From positions 1 to 7,035 of the forward strand of contig CAUJIL010000056.1 of NCBI GenBank assembly GCA_963204845.1: a stretch of 7,035 nt of DNA. The letters run 5' to 3'. The stretch comes from Pseudomonadota bacterium (GTDB lineage: Bacteria > Pseudomonadota > Gammaproteobacteria > Pseudomonadales > UBA5518). The notes beneath the pieces were generated by a model, which was given only the letters and a program-made list of their open reading frames with translations, did no database searches and had not been told where the DNA came from. Both the position numbers and the translations under genes were made by a program. Of this stretch, positions 1 through 6,867 are shown in pieces; position 1 is the stretch's first letter, and each line of letters begins with the position of its first letter.

Positions 1-702
1 GGCGAGCACCACGCTGCCGGCGCAGACCTGTGCGCCGTCGCCGATGCTGATGTTGCCGAGGATCTCGGCGCCGGCGCCGATCAGCACGCCGGAGCCCACC
101 TTCGGGTGGCGGTCGCCGCCGACCTTGCCGGTGCCGCCCAGCGTCACCGCCTGCATGATCGAGACGTCGTCGCCGACCACCGCGGTTTCGCCGATCACCA
201 CGCCGGTCGCGTGATCGAGCAGGATCCCGCAGCCGATGCGTGCCGCCGGGTGCACATCGACGCCGAACTCGCAGGAGATGCGGTTCTGCAGGAACAGCGC
301 CAGCGCGTGACGTCCGGCCTGCCACAACCAGTGCGCGACGCGGTACGACTCGAGCGCGTGGAAACCCTTGAAGAACAGGAACGCCACCGCGTGGTCGGGG
401 CACGCCGAGTCGCGCTGCTGCACCGCGCGCAGGTCGCAGCGCATCGCGTGGCCGATCGAGGCGTCGGATGCGAAGGCCTGCTCGATCACCTCGCGGACCA
501 GCAGCGCCGGGGCGGTCGGGTTGCCGAGCTTCTGCGCGAGGTGAAAGCTGAGCGCCGCCTCCAGCGTGTCGTGGTTGAGGATGGTGGCGTGCAGGAAGCT
601 CGCGAGCACCGGCTCGGCCTGCGCCTCGCGCGCGGCCGACTGGCGGATCGACAGCCAGACCTCGTCGGGCTGCGGGTCGACGATCAGGGGCGGAACGGGC
701 AT
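1..702 (-). CDS. cysE: Serine O-acetyltransferase CysE, partial (C-terminus beyond the left edge)
   Basis: CysE transfers acetyl from acetyl-CoA to L-serine, giving O-acetylserine, the carbon acceptor for sulfide in cytoplasmic cysteine synthesis. The reverse-strand frame gives 234 residues that align by memory with E. coli CysE (273 aa) throughout: the helical N-terminal domain, FFKGFHALESYRVAHWLW, then the left-handed beta-helix of hexapeptide repeats. The catalytic Asp (in VDVHPAA, residue 149) and His (in LLDHATG, residue 164) are both present, as is the TLGGTGK/GGDRHPK stretch. About 35-40 C-terminal residues, including the tail that binds cysteine synthase, are cut off by the window edge. 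I chose ATG 702 because GGAG lies 6 bases upstream of it. An in-frame ATG at 717 has no ribosome binding site and would sit only about 10 bases from the predicted transcription start. Gene identity is essentially certain. Confidence 0.96.
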   Translation of the reverse strand, partial: MPVPPLIVDPQPDEVWLSIRQSAAREAQAEPVLASFLHATILNHDTLEAALSFHLAQKLGNPTAPALLVREVIEQAFASDASIGHAMRCDLRAVQQRDSACPDHAVAFLFFKGFHALESYRVAHWLWQAGRHALALFLQNRISCEFGVDVHPAARIGCGILLDHATGVVIGETAVVGDDVSIMQAVTLGGTGKVGGDRHPKVGSGVLIGAGAEILGNISIGDGAQVCAGSVVLA

Positions 703-733
703 CGGCGTCTCCGGCATGCGGTGCGGGCGCCAC

Positions 734-762
734 AGGGTAGCCGAGCCGCGCTGCCCGACCAA
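734..762 (-). promoter_or_regulatory. Candidate sigma-70 promoter for cysE
   Basis: On the reverse strand a -35-like TTGGTC (757-762) is followed after exactly 17 bases by a -10-like TACCCT (734-739). Each box matches the consensus at only three positions, but these include the most important ones (TTG; TA and final T). Transcription would start near 727, giving a leader of about 25 bases before ATG 702. This is inferred from spacing and position only. The rest of the 703-887 spacer shows no clear hairpin or operator. A TAAGCT at 853-858 could serve as a -10 for the forward gene, but it lacks a -35. Confidence 0.35.
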
Positions 763-887
763 GCGCCGCCGACGGTCGCTGCCGGCACCGCCAGCCCGGA
801 CGCCATCGACGGTGCCGCGGGAAGCCGCTCGCGGCGGACGGCGGCAGGCGTGTAAGCTGTGCCGCCGCACATCGAGGGAGGGCACGC

Positions 888-1610
888 ATGCGCCGGGATC
901 TGAGACCGTACTGGGTCAAACGGATCTACCTGATCTTCCGCGCCTGGTACGCGGAACACTTTCTGCGCCCCTGTTTCGACTTCCTCGGCGACAACGGCAC
1001 CTACATGAAACCGTGGTTCGTGCACGTGGCGGGCCCGAACGTCGCGCTCGGCCACTGCGCGACCGTGATCGGCGAGGTCGACCGGCGGGTGCGTATCGCG
1101 GTGTGGGGCCGCGGTCCCGGGCAAGGGCGCATCCGCATCGGCGACTACGCGCTGATCACCCCGGGCGTGCGCATCAGCGCCAGCGATTCGATCGAGATCG
1201 GCGACAACTGCATGATCGCCAGTGGGGCGTACATCACCGACTCCGACTGGCACGGGATCTACGACCGCATCGAGCGCAACCCCGAACCGGCGCCGATCCG
1301 CATCGGCAACAATGTCTGGATCGGCGACGGCGCGACCGTCCTGAAGGGCGTGACGATCGGTGACAACAGCATCGTCGGGGCTGGCGCGGTGGTCGCGCGC
1401 GACGTGCCCGCGAACGTGGTGGTCGCGGGCAATCCGGCGCGGGTCGTGAAGGAACTCGATCCCGCTGGGCCGTTCGTGACCCGCGCGGACTTCTATGCCG
1501 ATCCCACCTCCTACATCGCCGAGTCCGACCGTCTGGACCGCGCGTTCCTCGCGGACAACACGCTGCCGGGCTGGCTGCGCGCACTGTTCTTCCCCCGCCG
1601 CAGCGATTGA
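888..1610 (+). CDS. Left-handed beta-helix (hexapeptide repeat) acyltransferase, substrate unknown
   Basis: This 240-residue protein has repeated [LIV]-G-x-x-x-x hexapeptides from about residue 82 to 185 (RIRIGDYALITPGVRIS, IEIGDNCMIASGAYITD, IRIGNNVWIGDGATVLKGVTIGDNSIVGAGAVV). It ends with the GNPARVVKEL signature of the maltose/galactoside/NodL/WbbJ-type acetyltransferases. His122 in TDSDWHGIYDR lies where the family usually has its catalytic histidine. The first 35 residues (YWVKRIYLIFRAWYAEHFL) are aromatic and basic and could touch the membrane, but I see no signal peptide or true transmembrane segment. The start is set by a strong GGGAGGG six bases before ATG 888. It is divergent from cysE and convergent with comF, six bases from the comF stop. 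The family acetylates sugars, lipid or polysaccharide precursors; the neighbourhood gives no clue to the substrate. The fold is well supported; the specific function is not known. Confidence 0.85.
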   Translation: MRRDLRPYWVKRIYLIFRAWYAEHFLRPCFDFLGDNGTYMKPWFVHVAGPNVALGHCATVIGEVDRRVRIAVWGRGPGQGRIRIGDYALITPGVRISASDSIEIGDNCMIASGAYITDSDWHGIYDRIERNPEPAPIRIGNNVWIGDGATVLKGVTIGDNSIVGAGAVVARDVPANVVVAGNPARVVKELDPAGPFVTRADFYADPTSYIAESDRLDRAFLADNTLPGWLRALFFPRRSD

Positions 1611-1616
1611 GACGCG

Positions 1617-2318
1617 TCACAGCGAACGCGCCAGACACCACGCCTCGACCTGCACCGCACCGGCCGCACGCAGCGCGGCGGCCAGCGCATCGAGCGTGGC
1701 GCCGGTGGTGATCACGTCGTCGACCAGTGCGAAGCGCCGCCCGCGGCATGGTGCGGCGGTGAACGCGGTGCCGAGATTGCGCCGCCGTGCCGCGGCGTCC
1801 AGGGACTTCTGGTCGTCGGTGCGCCGGGCGCGCGCGGCCAGGGCGGGTGCCATCGGCAGCGCAAGTTCCCGCGCCAGCACGCGCGCGACGCGTTCGGACT
1901 GGTTGAAGCCGCGTTCGGCGAGGCGCACCCGGTGCAGCGGTACCGGCACCAGCGTGATGCCGGCGCGATACGCGGGGCCGAGTGTGGCGATACGCTGTGC
2001 GAGCAGCAGCGCGAGCACGCGGCCGGCGGCGAGGTCGCCACGAAACTTGAAGTGCGCGATCAGTTCACGCACCGGGTATTCGTAACGAAGCGCGGCAATG
2101 CAGGCGTCGAACTGCGGCGGCTGGCGCTGGCACTGTCCGCACGGCGCACCGCCGGCGCCGTCGAGCGGCATCGCGCAGCGCGGGCAACCGCCCTGGTGCA
2201 GCGGCAGTTCGCTCGCGCATGGGGCACAGAGGTCCAGCGGACCGTGCAGCGCGATGCCGCAGAGCACGCAGCAGGCGGGCAGCCGCTGCCACGGGTTCGA
2301 CTTGTAAACCATCGGCAT
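1617..2318 (-). CDS. comF: ComF family protein (zinc-finger plus phosphoribosyltransferase domain)
   Basis: The predicted product is 233 aa, the usual length for this family. The N-terminal third has four CxxC pairs (Cys17/20, 31/34, 45/48, 60/63), typical of the double zinc ribbon of ComF. The rest is a type I phosphoribosyltransferase-like domain with LVPVPLHRVRLAERGFNQSE (123-142) and the PRPP-loop motif VDDVITTGAT (199-208). ComF is needed for DNA uptake in several transformable bacteria (ComF/GntX group); its biochemical activity is unsettled, and this gene alone does not show that the organism is competent. The frame is open back to 2399, but an ATG there overlaps the bioB start codon and would put the bioB promoter inside the gene. 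ATG 2318 or ATG 2312 fits the family length better; neither has a strong ribosome binding site. Its first codons lie inside the BirA operator. Position next to bioB matches the pseudomonad gene order. Confidence 0.92.
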   Translation of the reverse strand: MPMVYKSNPWQRLPACCVLCGIALHGPLDLCAPCASELPLHQGGCPRCAMPLDGAGGAPCGQCQRQPPQFDACIAALRYEYPVRELIAHFKFRGDLAAGRVLALLLAQRIATLGPAYRAGITLVPVPLHRVRLAERGFNQSERVARVLARELALPMAPALAARARRTDDQKSLDAAARRRNLGTAFTAAPCRGRRFALVDDVITTGATLDALAAALRAAGAVQVEAWCLARSL

Positions 2319-2334
2319 CCATTCCGGTTGACAA
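2302..2334. promoter_or_regulatory. BirA (biotin repressor) operator
   Basis: Two inverted half-sites, TTGTAAACC (2302-2310) and GGTTGACAA (2326-2334), are separated by 15 bases. The known proteobacterial BirA box is TTGTAAACC-N14/15-GGTTTACAA, so only one base differs (G for T at 2329). The symmetry extends two bases further out on each side (2300-2301 AC, 2335-2336 GT), giving 10 of 11 matched arm positions. The half-sites are AT-rich islands in very GC-rich DNA. BirA charged with biotinyl-5'-AMP would dimerise here and repress bioB transcription. The site also spans both candidate comF start codons, so it could affect comF too. Confidence 0.92.
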
Positions 2335-2356
2335 GTTCTGGCGGGATCCCGAGACT
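2328..2356 (+). promoter_or_regulatory. Candidate bioB promoter overlapping the BirA operator
   Basis: A perfect -35 box, TTGACA (2328-2333), lies inside the right BirA half-site. After 17 bases comes GAGACT (2351-2356), a weak -10 matching three of six positions. Transcription would begin near 2363, leaving a leader of about 35 bases before bioB. The single base that breaks operator symmetry (TTTACA to TTGACA) is exactly the one that creates the consensus -35. The -35 is convincing; the -10 is not, so the start position is tentative. Confidence 0.5.
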
Positions 2357-2397
2357 GCGAACCCCTCTGTTCCTGCTGACCACTGTCGGGGTTACGC

Positions 2398-3438
2398 ATG
2401 TCCGATGCAAGTGCCGTTCGTCACGACTGGACGCGCGCCGGGATCGAGGCGCTGTTCGCGCTGCCGTTTCCGGAGTTGCTGTTCCGCGCCCACACCGTGC
2501 ATCGCGACCATTTCGATCCCTGCGAAGTGCAGGTAAGCACGCTGTTGTCGATCAAGACCGGCGCCTGCCCCGAGGACTGCAAGTACTGCCCGCAGAGCAC
2601 GCGCTACGACACCGGCCTGGAGCCGGAGCGGCTGCTCGAGGTCGAGCGCGTGATCGAGGCCGCCCGCGCCGCCCGTGCCGGTGGTGCGACGCGTTTCTGC
2701 ATGGGCGCGGCGTGGCGCTCGCCGAAGGACCGTGACCTCGCGGAACTGGTGGCGATGATCCGCGGCGTCAGGGCGCTCGGCATGGAGACGTGCATGACGC
2801 TCGGCATGCTCGACGCCGCTCAGGCCGCCGCGCTCGCCGGGGCCGGGCTCGACTACTACAACCACAACCTCGACACCTCGCCCGAGTACTACGGCGAGAT
2901 CATCACGACGCGCACCTTCCAGCAGCGCCTCGACACGCTGGCCAACGTGCGCGCGGCCGGCATGAAGGTCTGCGCCGGCGGCATCGTCGGCATGGGCGAG
3001 GACCGGGACGATCGCGTCGGGCTGCTGCAGGCGCTCGCGAACCTGCCGGAGCATCCGCAGAGCGTGCCGGTCAACCTGCTGGTGCGCGTGGCGGGCACGC
3101 CGCTCGCCGACCAGCCCGACCTCGATCCGTTCGAGTTCGTGCGCACCGTCGCCGTAGCGCGCATCCTGATGCCGGCCTCGCACGTGCGCCTGTCGGCCGG
3201 GCGCGAAGGCATGAGCGACGAGTTGCAGGCGCTGGCTTTCTTCGCCGGCGCCAATTCGATCTTCCGCGGCGAGCGCTTGCTGACCACCGCGAACGCGCCG
3301 TGCCGGCGCGATGCCGAACTGTTCCAGCGCCTCGGGCTGCGCGCCGAGGCACCGGCGCCTGCCCCGGCTCCCGCGGTGCGGCCGTCGGCGGCGCCCGCCA
3401 CAGCGCCGGCGCTGTTCTACGACGCGGCCAGCGCCTGA
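2398..3438 (+). CDS. bioB: Biotin synthase BioB
   Basis: BioB is the radical-SAM enzyme that inserts sulfur into dethiobiotin to make biotin. The product is 346 aa, the same length as E. coli BioB, with near-constant +4 numbering. The radical-SAM [4Fe-4S] motif CPEDCKYC has Cys57, Cys61 and Cys64. The ligands of the sacrificial [2Fe-2S] cluster are all present: Cys101 (RFCMGAAW), Cys132 (TCMTLG), Cys192 (VCAGGIVGMG) and Arg264 (SHVRLSAGRE). YYNHNLDTSPE is also intact. After about residue 315 there is an Ala/Pro-rich stretch (APAPAPAPAV) before a conserved-looking FYDAASA end. The start ATG 2398 overlaps by two bases an ATG on the other strand; the upstream GGGG about 8 bases away is a modest ribosome binding site. 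It is the first gene of the operon, under the BirA operator. Confidence 0.98.
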   Translation: MSDASAVRHDWTRAGIEALFALPFPELLFRAHTVHRDHFDPCEVQVSTLLSIKTGACPEDCKYCPQSTRYDTGLEPERLLEVERVIEAARAARAGGATRFCMGAAWRSPKDRDLAELVAMIRGVRALGMETCMTLGMLDAAQAAALAGAGLDYYNHNLDTSPEYYGEIITTRTFQQRLDTLANVRAAGMKVCAGGIVGMGEDRDDRVGLLQALANLPEHPQSVPVNLLVRVAGTPLADQPDLDPFEFVRTVAVARILMPASHVRLSAGREGMSDELQALAFFAGANSIFRGERLLTTANAPCRRDAELFQRLGLRAEAPAPAPAPAVRPSAAPATAPALFYDAASA

Positions 3439-3453
3439 GCGGGTAGCGCGGCG

Positions 3454-4623
3454 GTGGCGCGCCCGTTCGCGGACCTCGGCGAGCGGCTGGCCGCGCGCGA
3501 GGCGGCGGGACTGTACCGTCGGCGGCGGGTGGTCGACGGCGTCGCGGCGCCGCTGGTGCGTGTCGACGGCCGCGAGTTGCTCGCGTTCTGCAGCAACGAC
3601 TACCTCGGCCTGGCCAGCGATCCGCGGGTCGTGGCGGCACTCGCCGACGGCGCGCGTAGCTACGGTGCCGGCAGCGGCGCCTCCCACCTCGTCTGCGGGC
3701 ACGGTCCCGCGCATCACGCGCTCGAGGAAGAGCTGGCGCGTTTCACCGGCCGCGAGCGCGCGCTGCTGTTCGGCAGCGGCTATGCCGCGAATCTCGGCAT
3801 CGCCGCCGCGCTGCTCGCGCGCGGCGATGTCGCGCTGCAGGATCGCCTGAACCACGCCTCGCTGCTCGACGGCGCGCTGCTCGCCGGCGCGTGCCTGCAG
3901 CGCTTCCGGCACAACGACTCCGACGACCTCGAGCGGCGCCTCGCACGCGCGGCGCCCGGTCGTCGCGTGCTGGTGGCGGTCGACGGCGTGTTCAGCATGG
4001 ACGGCGACGAGGCGCCGCTGGCGCGGATCGCGGCGGCGTGCGCGGCGCACGGCGCGCTGCTGCAGGTCGACGACGCGCACGGCTTCGGTGTGCTCGGCGA
4101 GCACGGCGGTGGCACGCTGCAAAAGCACGGAATCGACACGGCCGGGGTGCCCGTGCTGATGGCGACGCTGGGCAAGGCGCTCGGCGTGGCGGGCGCCTTC
4201 GTCGCCGGCAGCGCCGAACTCGTCGAGACGCTGATCCAGTCCGCGCGCACCTACATCTACACCACCGCGATGCCGCCGGCGCTGGCGTGCGCGGCATCCG
4301 CAAGCCTGCGCATCGTCGCCGCCGAGCCGTGGCGGCGTCAGCACCTGCAGGCGCTGATCGAGCGTTTTCGCGCCGGTGCTGCAGCGCTCGACCTGCCGTT
4401 GCCCGCCTCGGCGAGTGCGATCCAGCCGTTGCTGGCCGGTGCCGCCGAGGAGGCTGTGCGCATCGCGGAGCGACTGCAGGAACTCGGCCTGCTGGTGCCG
4501 GCGATCCGGCCGCCCACGGTGCCGGCGGGGCAGTCGCGGTTGCGCGTGACGCTGAGCGCGGCGCACAGCGAAGCGCAGGTCGATCGTCTGCTCGAAGCGC
4601 TGGCGCAGGCGTGGCCCCGATGA
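3454..4623 (+). CDS. bioF: 8-amino-7-oxononanoate synthase BioF
   Basis: BioF is a PLP enzyme that condenses L-alanine with pimeloyl-ACP or pimeloyl-CoA, releasing CO2 and giving KAPA. The 389-residue product (E. coli: 384) carries the alpha-oxoamine synthase marks: FCSNDYLGLASDP near residue 46, GSGASHLVCGHGPAHHALEEELA, His134 in NHASLLDGA (stacks on the PLP ring), VFSMDGDEAPLA, the VDDAHGFGVLGEHG segment (Asp206) and Lys241 in TLGKALGVAGAF, which forms the PLP Schiff base. IRPPTVPAGQSRLRVTLSAAH near the C-terminus is also typical. The start is a GTG; no in-frame ATG exists near the expected N-terminus, and GTG 3454 lies 15 bases after the bioB stop with only a weak ribosome binding site, suggesting dependence on bioB translation. 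The stop overlaps the next start as ATGA. Confidence 0.97.
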   Translation: MARPFADLGERLAAREAAGLYRRRRVVDGVAAPLVRVDGRELLAFCSNDYLGLASDPRVVAALADGARSYGAGSGASHLVCGHGPAHHALEEELARFTGRERALLFGSGYAANLGIAAALLARGDVALQDRLNHASLLDGALLAGACLQRFRHNDSDDLERRLARAAPGRRVLVAVDGVFSMDGDEAPLARIAAACAAHGALLQVDDAHGFGVLGEHGGGTLQKHGIDTAGVPVLMATLGKALGVAGAFVAGSAELVETLIQSARTYIYTTAMPPALACAASASLRIVAAEPWRRQHLQALIERFRAGAAALDLPLPASASAIQPLLAGAAEEAVRIAERLQELGLLVPAIRPPTVPAGQSRLRVTLSAAHSEAQVDRLLEALAQAWPR

Positions 4624-6182
4624 ACGGCCCCGGCGCGGCGCGCCCGCGACTGGTGCTGCTGCACGGCTGGGGCAGCAGCGCCGCGGTGTTCGCCGGACTC
4701 GCACGCTCGCTCGCGAATGTCACCGACGTCGAGACGCTCGAACTTCCGGCCCACGGTGAGCGGCGCGGCGAGCCGTTTCCGCGTGATTCGCAGCGGTTGC
4801 TCGACTGGCTGCATGCGCGCGTCCCGGCGGGCGCGGTGCTGGTGGGCTGGTCGCTGGGCGGGCAGCTTGCGCTGCGGCTCGCGCTGCGCCACCCGCGGCA
4901 CCTCGCGGCGCTGGTTACCATCGCCACCACCCCGTGTTTTCTGCGCACACCGGACTGGCCGTTCGGGATGACGCCGTCCGCATGGGAAGCGTTCCGTGCC
5001 GGACTGGCGCACGATCCGGCGGCGCAGCTCGCCCGCTTCGCGGCCCTGCAGGCGCACGGCGACCGGCGTGGGCGCGAACTCGTGCGCGAACTGCGTGCCG
5101 CGGCCGGCGCGGCGCCGGAGTCCGCCGGCGAACTGCTCGCCGCGCTCGATGAGCTCGGCGCTCCCGATCTGCGCGCACAGCTGGCTGGACTGCTGACACC
5201 GTCGCTTCATGTGCTCGGCGAGTGCGACGCGATCGTCGATGCGCGCGTCGCGGACGAGTTTCTGCGGCTGCAGCCGCAGGCGAGCGGGTGGGTGGTGCCG
5301 GGCGCGGCGCATGCACCGCTGCTTGGTGTGCCGCGCGCGCTGGCCGCGCGGATCGCCGATTTCATCGCGACGCGGGTCGACACGTTGCCCGCGCCCGCTC
5401 CCCGCAAGCATGCGATCGCGGCCTCGTTCGGGCGCGCGGCGCCGGGCTACGAGGCCGCGGCCTCGCTGCAGCGAATGACCGGCAACGAACTGCTGGCGAC
5501 CCTGGAGCCGCTCGCGCCGCGCCGGGTGCTCGATCTCGGCAGCGGCACCGGGCATTTCGCCGCCGTGCTGGCCGGGCGCTTCCCGCAGGCGGCGATCGTC
5601 GGCGTCGACCTCGCCGAGGGCATGGTGCGTCATGCGCGCTCGCGCGACCACGCGCACCGCCTTGGCTGGGTGTGCGGGGACGCCGAGCGCTTGCCGCTCG
5701 CGGCGGGAAGCGTGGATCTGGTGTTCTCCAACCTCGCCTTGCAGTGGTGCGCAAGTCCGCTGCCCGCGTTCCTCGAGATCGCCCGCGTGCTCGCGCCGGG
5801 CGGACGGGCGGCGATCGCCACGCTCGCCGAAGACACGCTGTGGGAACTGCGCACGGCGTGGCGCGCGGTGGACGACCGGGTGCACGTGAACCACTTCGAC
5901 ACCGTGGGCACGCTGACCGAGGCGGCACGCGCGGCCGGCTTGCGCGTGCGCACGCTGGTGCAGCGCTGCCACCGCCCGGCCTATGCCGACGTGCGCGCGC
6001 TGGCGCGCGAGCTGCGCGCGCTGGGCGCGCACAACCTGAACCAGGGGCGCGCGTCGGGACTGGCGGGGCGCGCGAGCTGGCGACGCCTGCAGGAGGCGTA
6101 CGCGGTGCTCGCGAACCCCGACGGTTCGCTGCCGGCCAGCTGGCGCGTGGTGTATCTGGTGCTGGAGAAATGCGATGACTGA
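4620..6182 (+). CDS. bioHC: Bifunctional BioH-BioC fusion (pimeloyl-ACP methyl ester esterase / malonyl-ACP O-methyltransferase)
   Basis: One 520-residue frame holds both enzymes that open and close the pimeloyl route. Residues 1-about 252 are an alpha/beta hydrolase like BioH: HGWG oxyanion region (15-18), nucleophile Ser78 in GWSLGG, Asp203 in GECDAIVD and His231 in AAHAPLLGVP form the triad. Residues from about 263 are BioC: KHAIAASFGRAAPGYEAAASLQ, SAM motif VLDLGSGTG (303-311), acidic Asp330 in VGVDLAEGM, GDAERLPL and VFSNLALQW. Between them lies a short Ala/Pro linker (about 253-262, around 5376-5405). No in-frame ATG or GTG lies at the junction, so separate BioC production is unlikely. 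BioC would methylate malonyl-ACP; BioH would hydrolyse the methyl ester once the chain reaches pimeloyl-ACP. The gene starts at the ATGA overlap with bioF and overlaps bioD by 8 bases. Annotated BioHC proteins of this order are known in some marine gammaproteobacteria. Confidence 0.95.
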   Translation: MNGPGAARPRLVLLHGWGSSAAVFAGLARSLANVTDVETLELPAHGERRGEPFPRDSQRLLDWLHARVPAGAVLVGWSLGGQLALRLALRHPRHLAALVTIATTPCFLRTPDWPFGMTPSAWEAFRAGLAHDPAAQLARFAALQAHGDRRGRELVRELRAAAGAAPESAGELLAALDELGAPDLRAQLAGLLTPSLHVLGECDAIVDARVADEFLRLQPQASGWVVPGAAHAPLLGVPRALAARIADFIATRVDTLPAPAPRKHAIAASFGRAAPGYEAAASLQRMTGNELLATLEPLAPRRVLDLGSGTGHFAAVLAGRFPQAAIVGVDLAEGMVRHARSRDHAHRLGWVCGDAERLPLAAGSVDLVFSNLALQWCASPLPAFLEIARVLAPGGRAAIATLAEDTLWELRTAWRAVDDRVHVNHFDTVGTLTEAARAAGLRVRTLVQRCHRPAYADVRALARELRALGAHNLNQGRASGLAGRASWRRLQEAYAVLANPDGSLPASWRVVYLVLEKCDD

Positions 6183-6867
6183 GGCGGTGTTCGTCACCGG
6201 CACCGACACCGGCGTCGGCAAGTCGCTGGTGGCGGCGGCGCTGCTCGTGGCCGCAGGTGCACGCGGCGCGCGCACGGTCGGGATCAAGCCGCTCGCCGCC
6301 GGCGCGGTGCGCGCTGCGCACGGCCTGCGCAACGAGGACGCCGAACTCCTGCGGCGCGCGATGAACACCGGGCTGCCGTACCACGAGGTCAACCCGGTCG
6401 TGCTCGAGCCGCCGATCGCACCGCACCTCGCGCTGGTGGCGGCCGGCCTGCGTCTGACGGCGGAGGAGCTGCGCGCGCGTTGCGCGCCGGCGTTGCGGCG
6501 TGCGTGCGACTTCGTGGTCGTCGAGGGCGCCGGCGGTTGGCGGGTCCCGCTCGCCGGCGCCGAGACCATGGCGGATTTCGCGCGCCTGCTCGGTTTTCCG
6601 GTGGTGCTGGTCGTCGGCATGCGGCTGGGTTGCCTGAACCACGCGCTGCTCAGCGCCGCGGCGATCCGCGCCGATGGCCTGCGCCTCGCGGGCTGGGTTG
6701 CGAACGTGATCGACCCCGACATGGCCTGTCTGGAGCAGAACGTCGCGACCCTGGAGTCGCTGCTCGCAGCACCACGCCTCGGCACGCTTCCCTGGCGACC
6801 GGGCATCGTTCCCGAATTCGCCGCCACGCTGCTCGACCTGCGCCCGCTGCTGACGGCGGTGCCGTGA
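6175..6867 (+). CDS. bioD: ATP-dependent dethiobiotin synthetase BioD
   Basis: BioD closes the ureido ring of 7,8-diaminopelargonate with CO2 and ATP, giving dethiobiotin, the BioB substrate. The 230-residue product (E. coli about 225) has the P-loop GTDTGVGKS (9-17, Lys16), GIKPLAAG with Lys38, LRNEDAELL, the VVVEGAGGWRVPL loop (114-125), VVGMRLGCLNHALL (147-159) and GWVANVIDP, all in BioD order. The alanine at residue 42 replaces the serine of the E. coli KPVASG segment, and Ser17 replaces the P-loop threonine; both are mild changes and catalysis is probably kept. The ATG lies inside the end of bioHC, overlapping by 8 bases, so translation is likely coupled. It is the last biotin gene in the window, and a 9-bp hairpin covers its stop codon. 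Confidence 0.97.
   Translation: MTEAVFVTGTDTGVGKSLVAAALLVAAGARGARTVGIKPLAAGAVRAAHGLRNEDAELLRRAMNTGLPYHEVNPVVLEPPIAPHLALVAAGLRLTAEELRARCAPALRRACDFVVVEGAGGWRVPLAGAETMADFARLLGFPVVLVVGMRLGCLNHALLSAAAIRADGLRLAGWVANVIDPDMACLEQNVATLESLLAAPRLGTLPWRPGIVPEFAATLLDLRPLLTAVP

Noticed and set aside
106..855. Forward open frame of 249 codons opposite cysE.
   Set aside because: The reverse strand encodes unmistakable CysE with catalytic residues; the forward frame is rich in Arg, Ala and Val without any motif.
2319..2399. N-terminal extension of comF to ATG 2399.
   Set aside because: It would make comF start on top of the bioB start codon and place the bioB promoter inside coding sequence. The extension (RNPDSGQQEQRGSQSRDP) is unlike the family's N-terminus.
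3891..4619. In-frame upstream extension of the bioHC frame to 3891.
   Set aside because: It runs through the conserved bioF coding region in another frame and is Arg/Ala-rich. The BioH domain begins naturally at ATG 4620, coupled to the bioF stop.
2392..4704. Very long reverse-strand open frame of 770 codons opposite bioB and bioF.
   Set aside because: It is Arg/Ala/Gln/His-rich with no recognisable motif and lies opposite two clearly conserved genes. Long antisense frames are expected in DNA this GC-rich because stop codons are rare.
4338..6827. Reverse-strand open frame of 829 codons opposite bioF, bioHC and bioD, plus an overlapping 531-codon frame at 5362-6957.
   Set aside because: Same low-complexity composition, no family motif and no ribosome binding site of note; both are shadows of the biotin genes.
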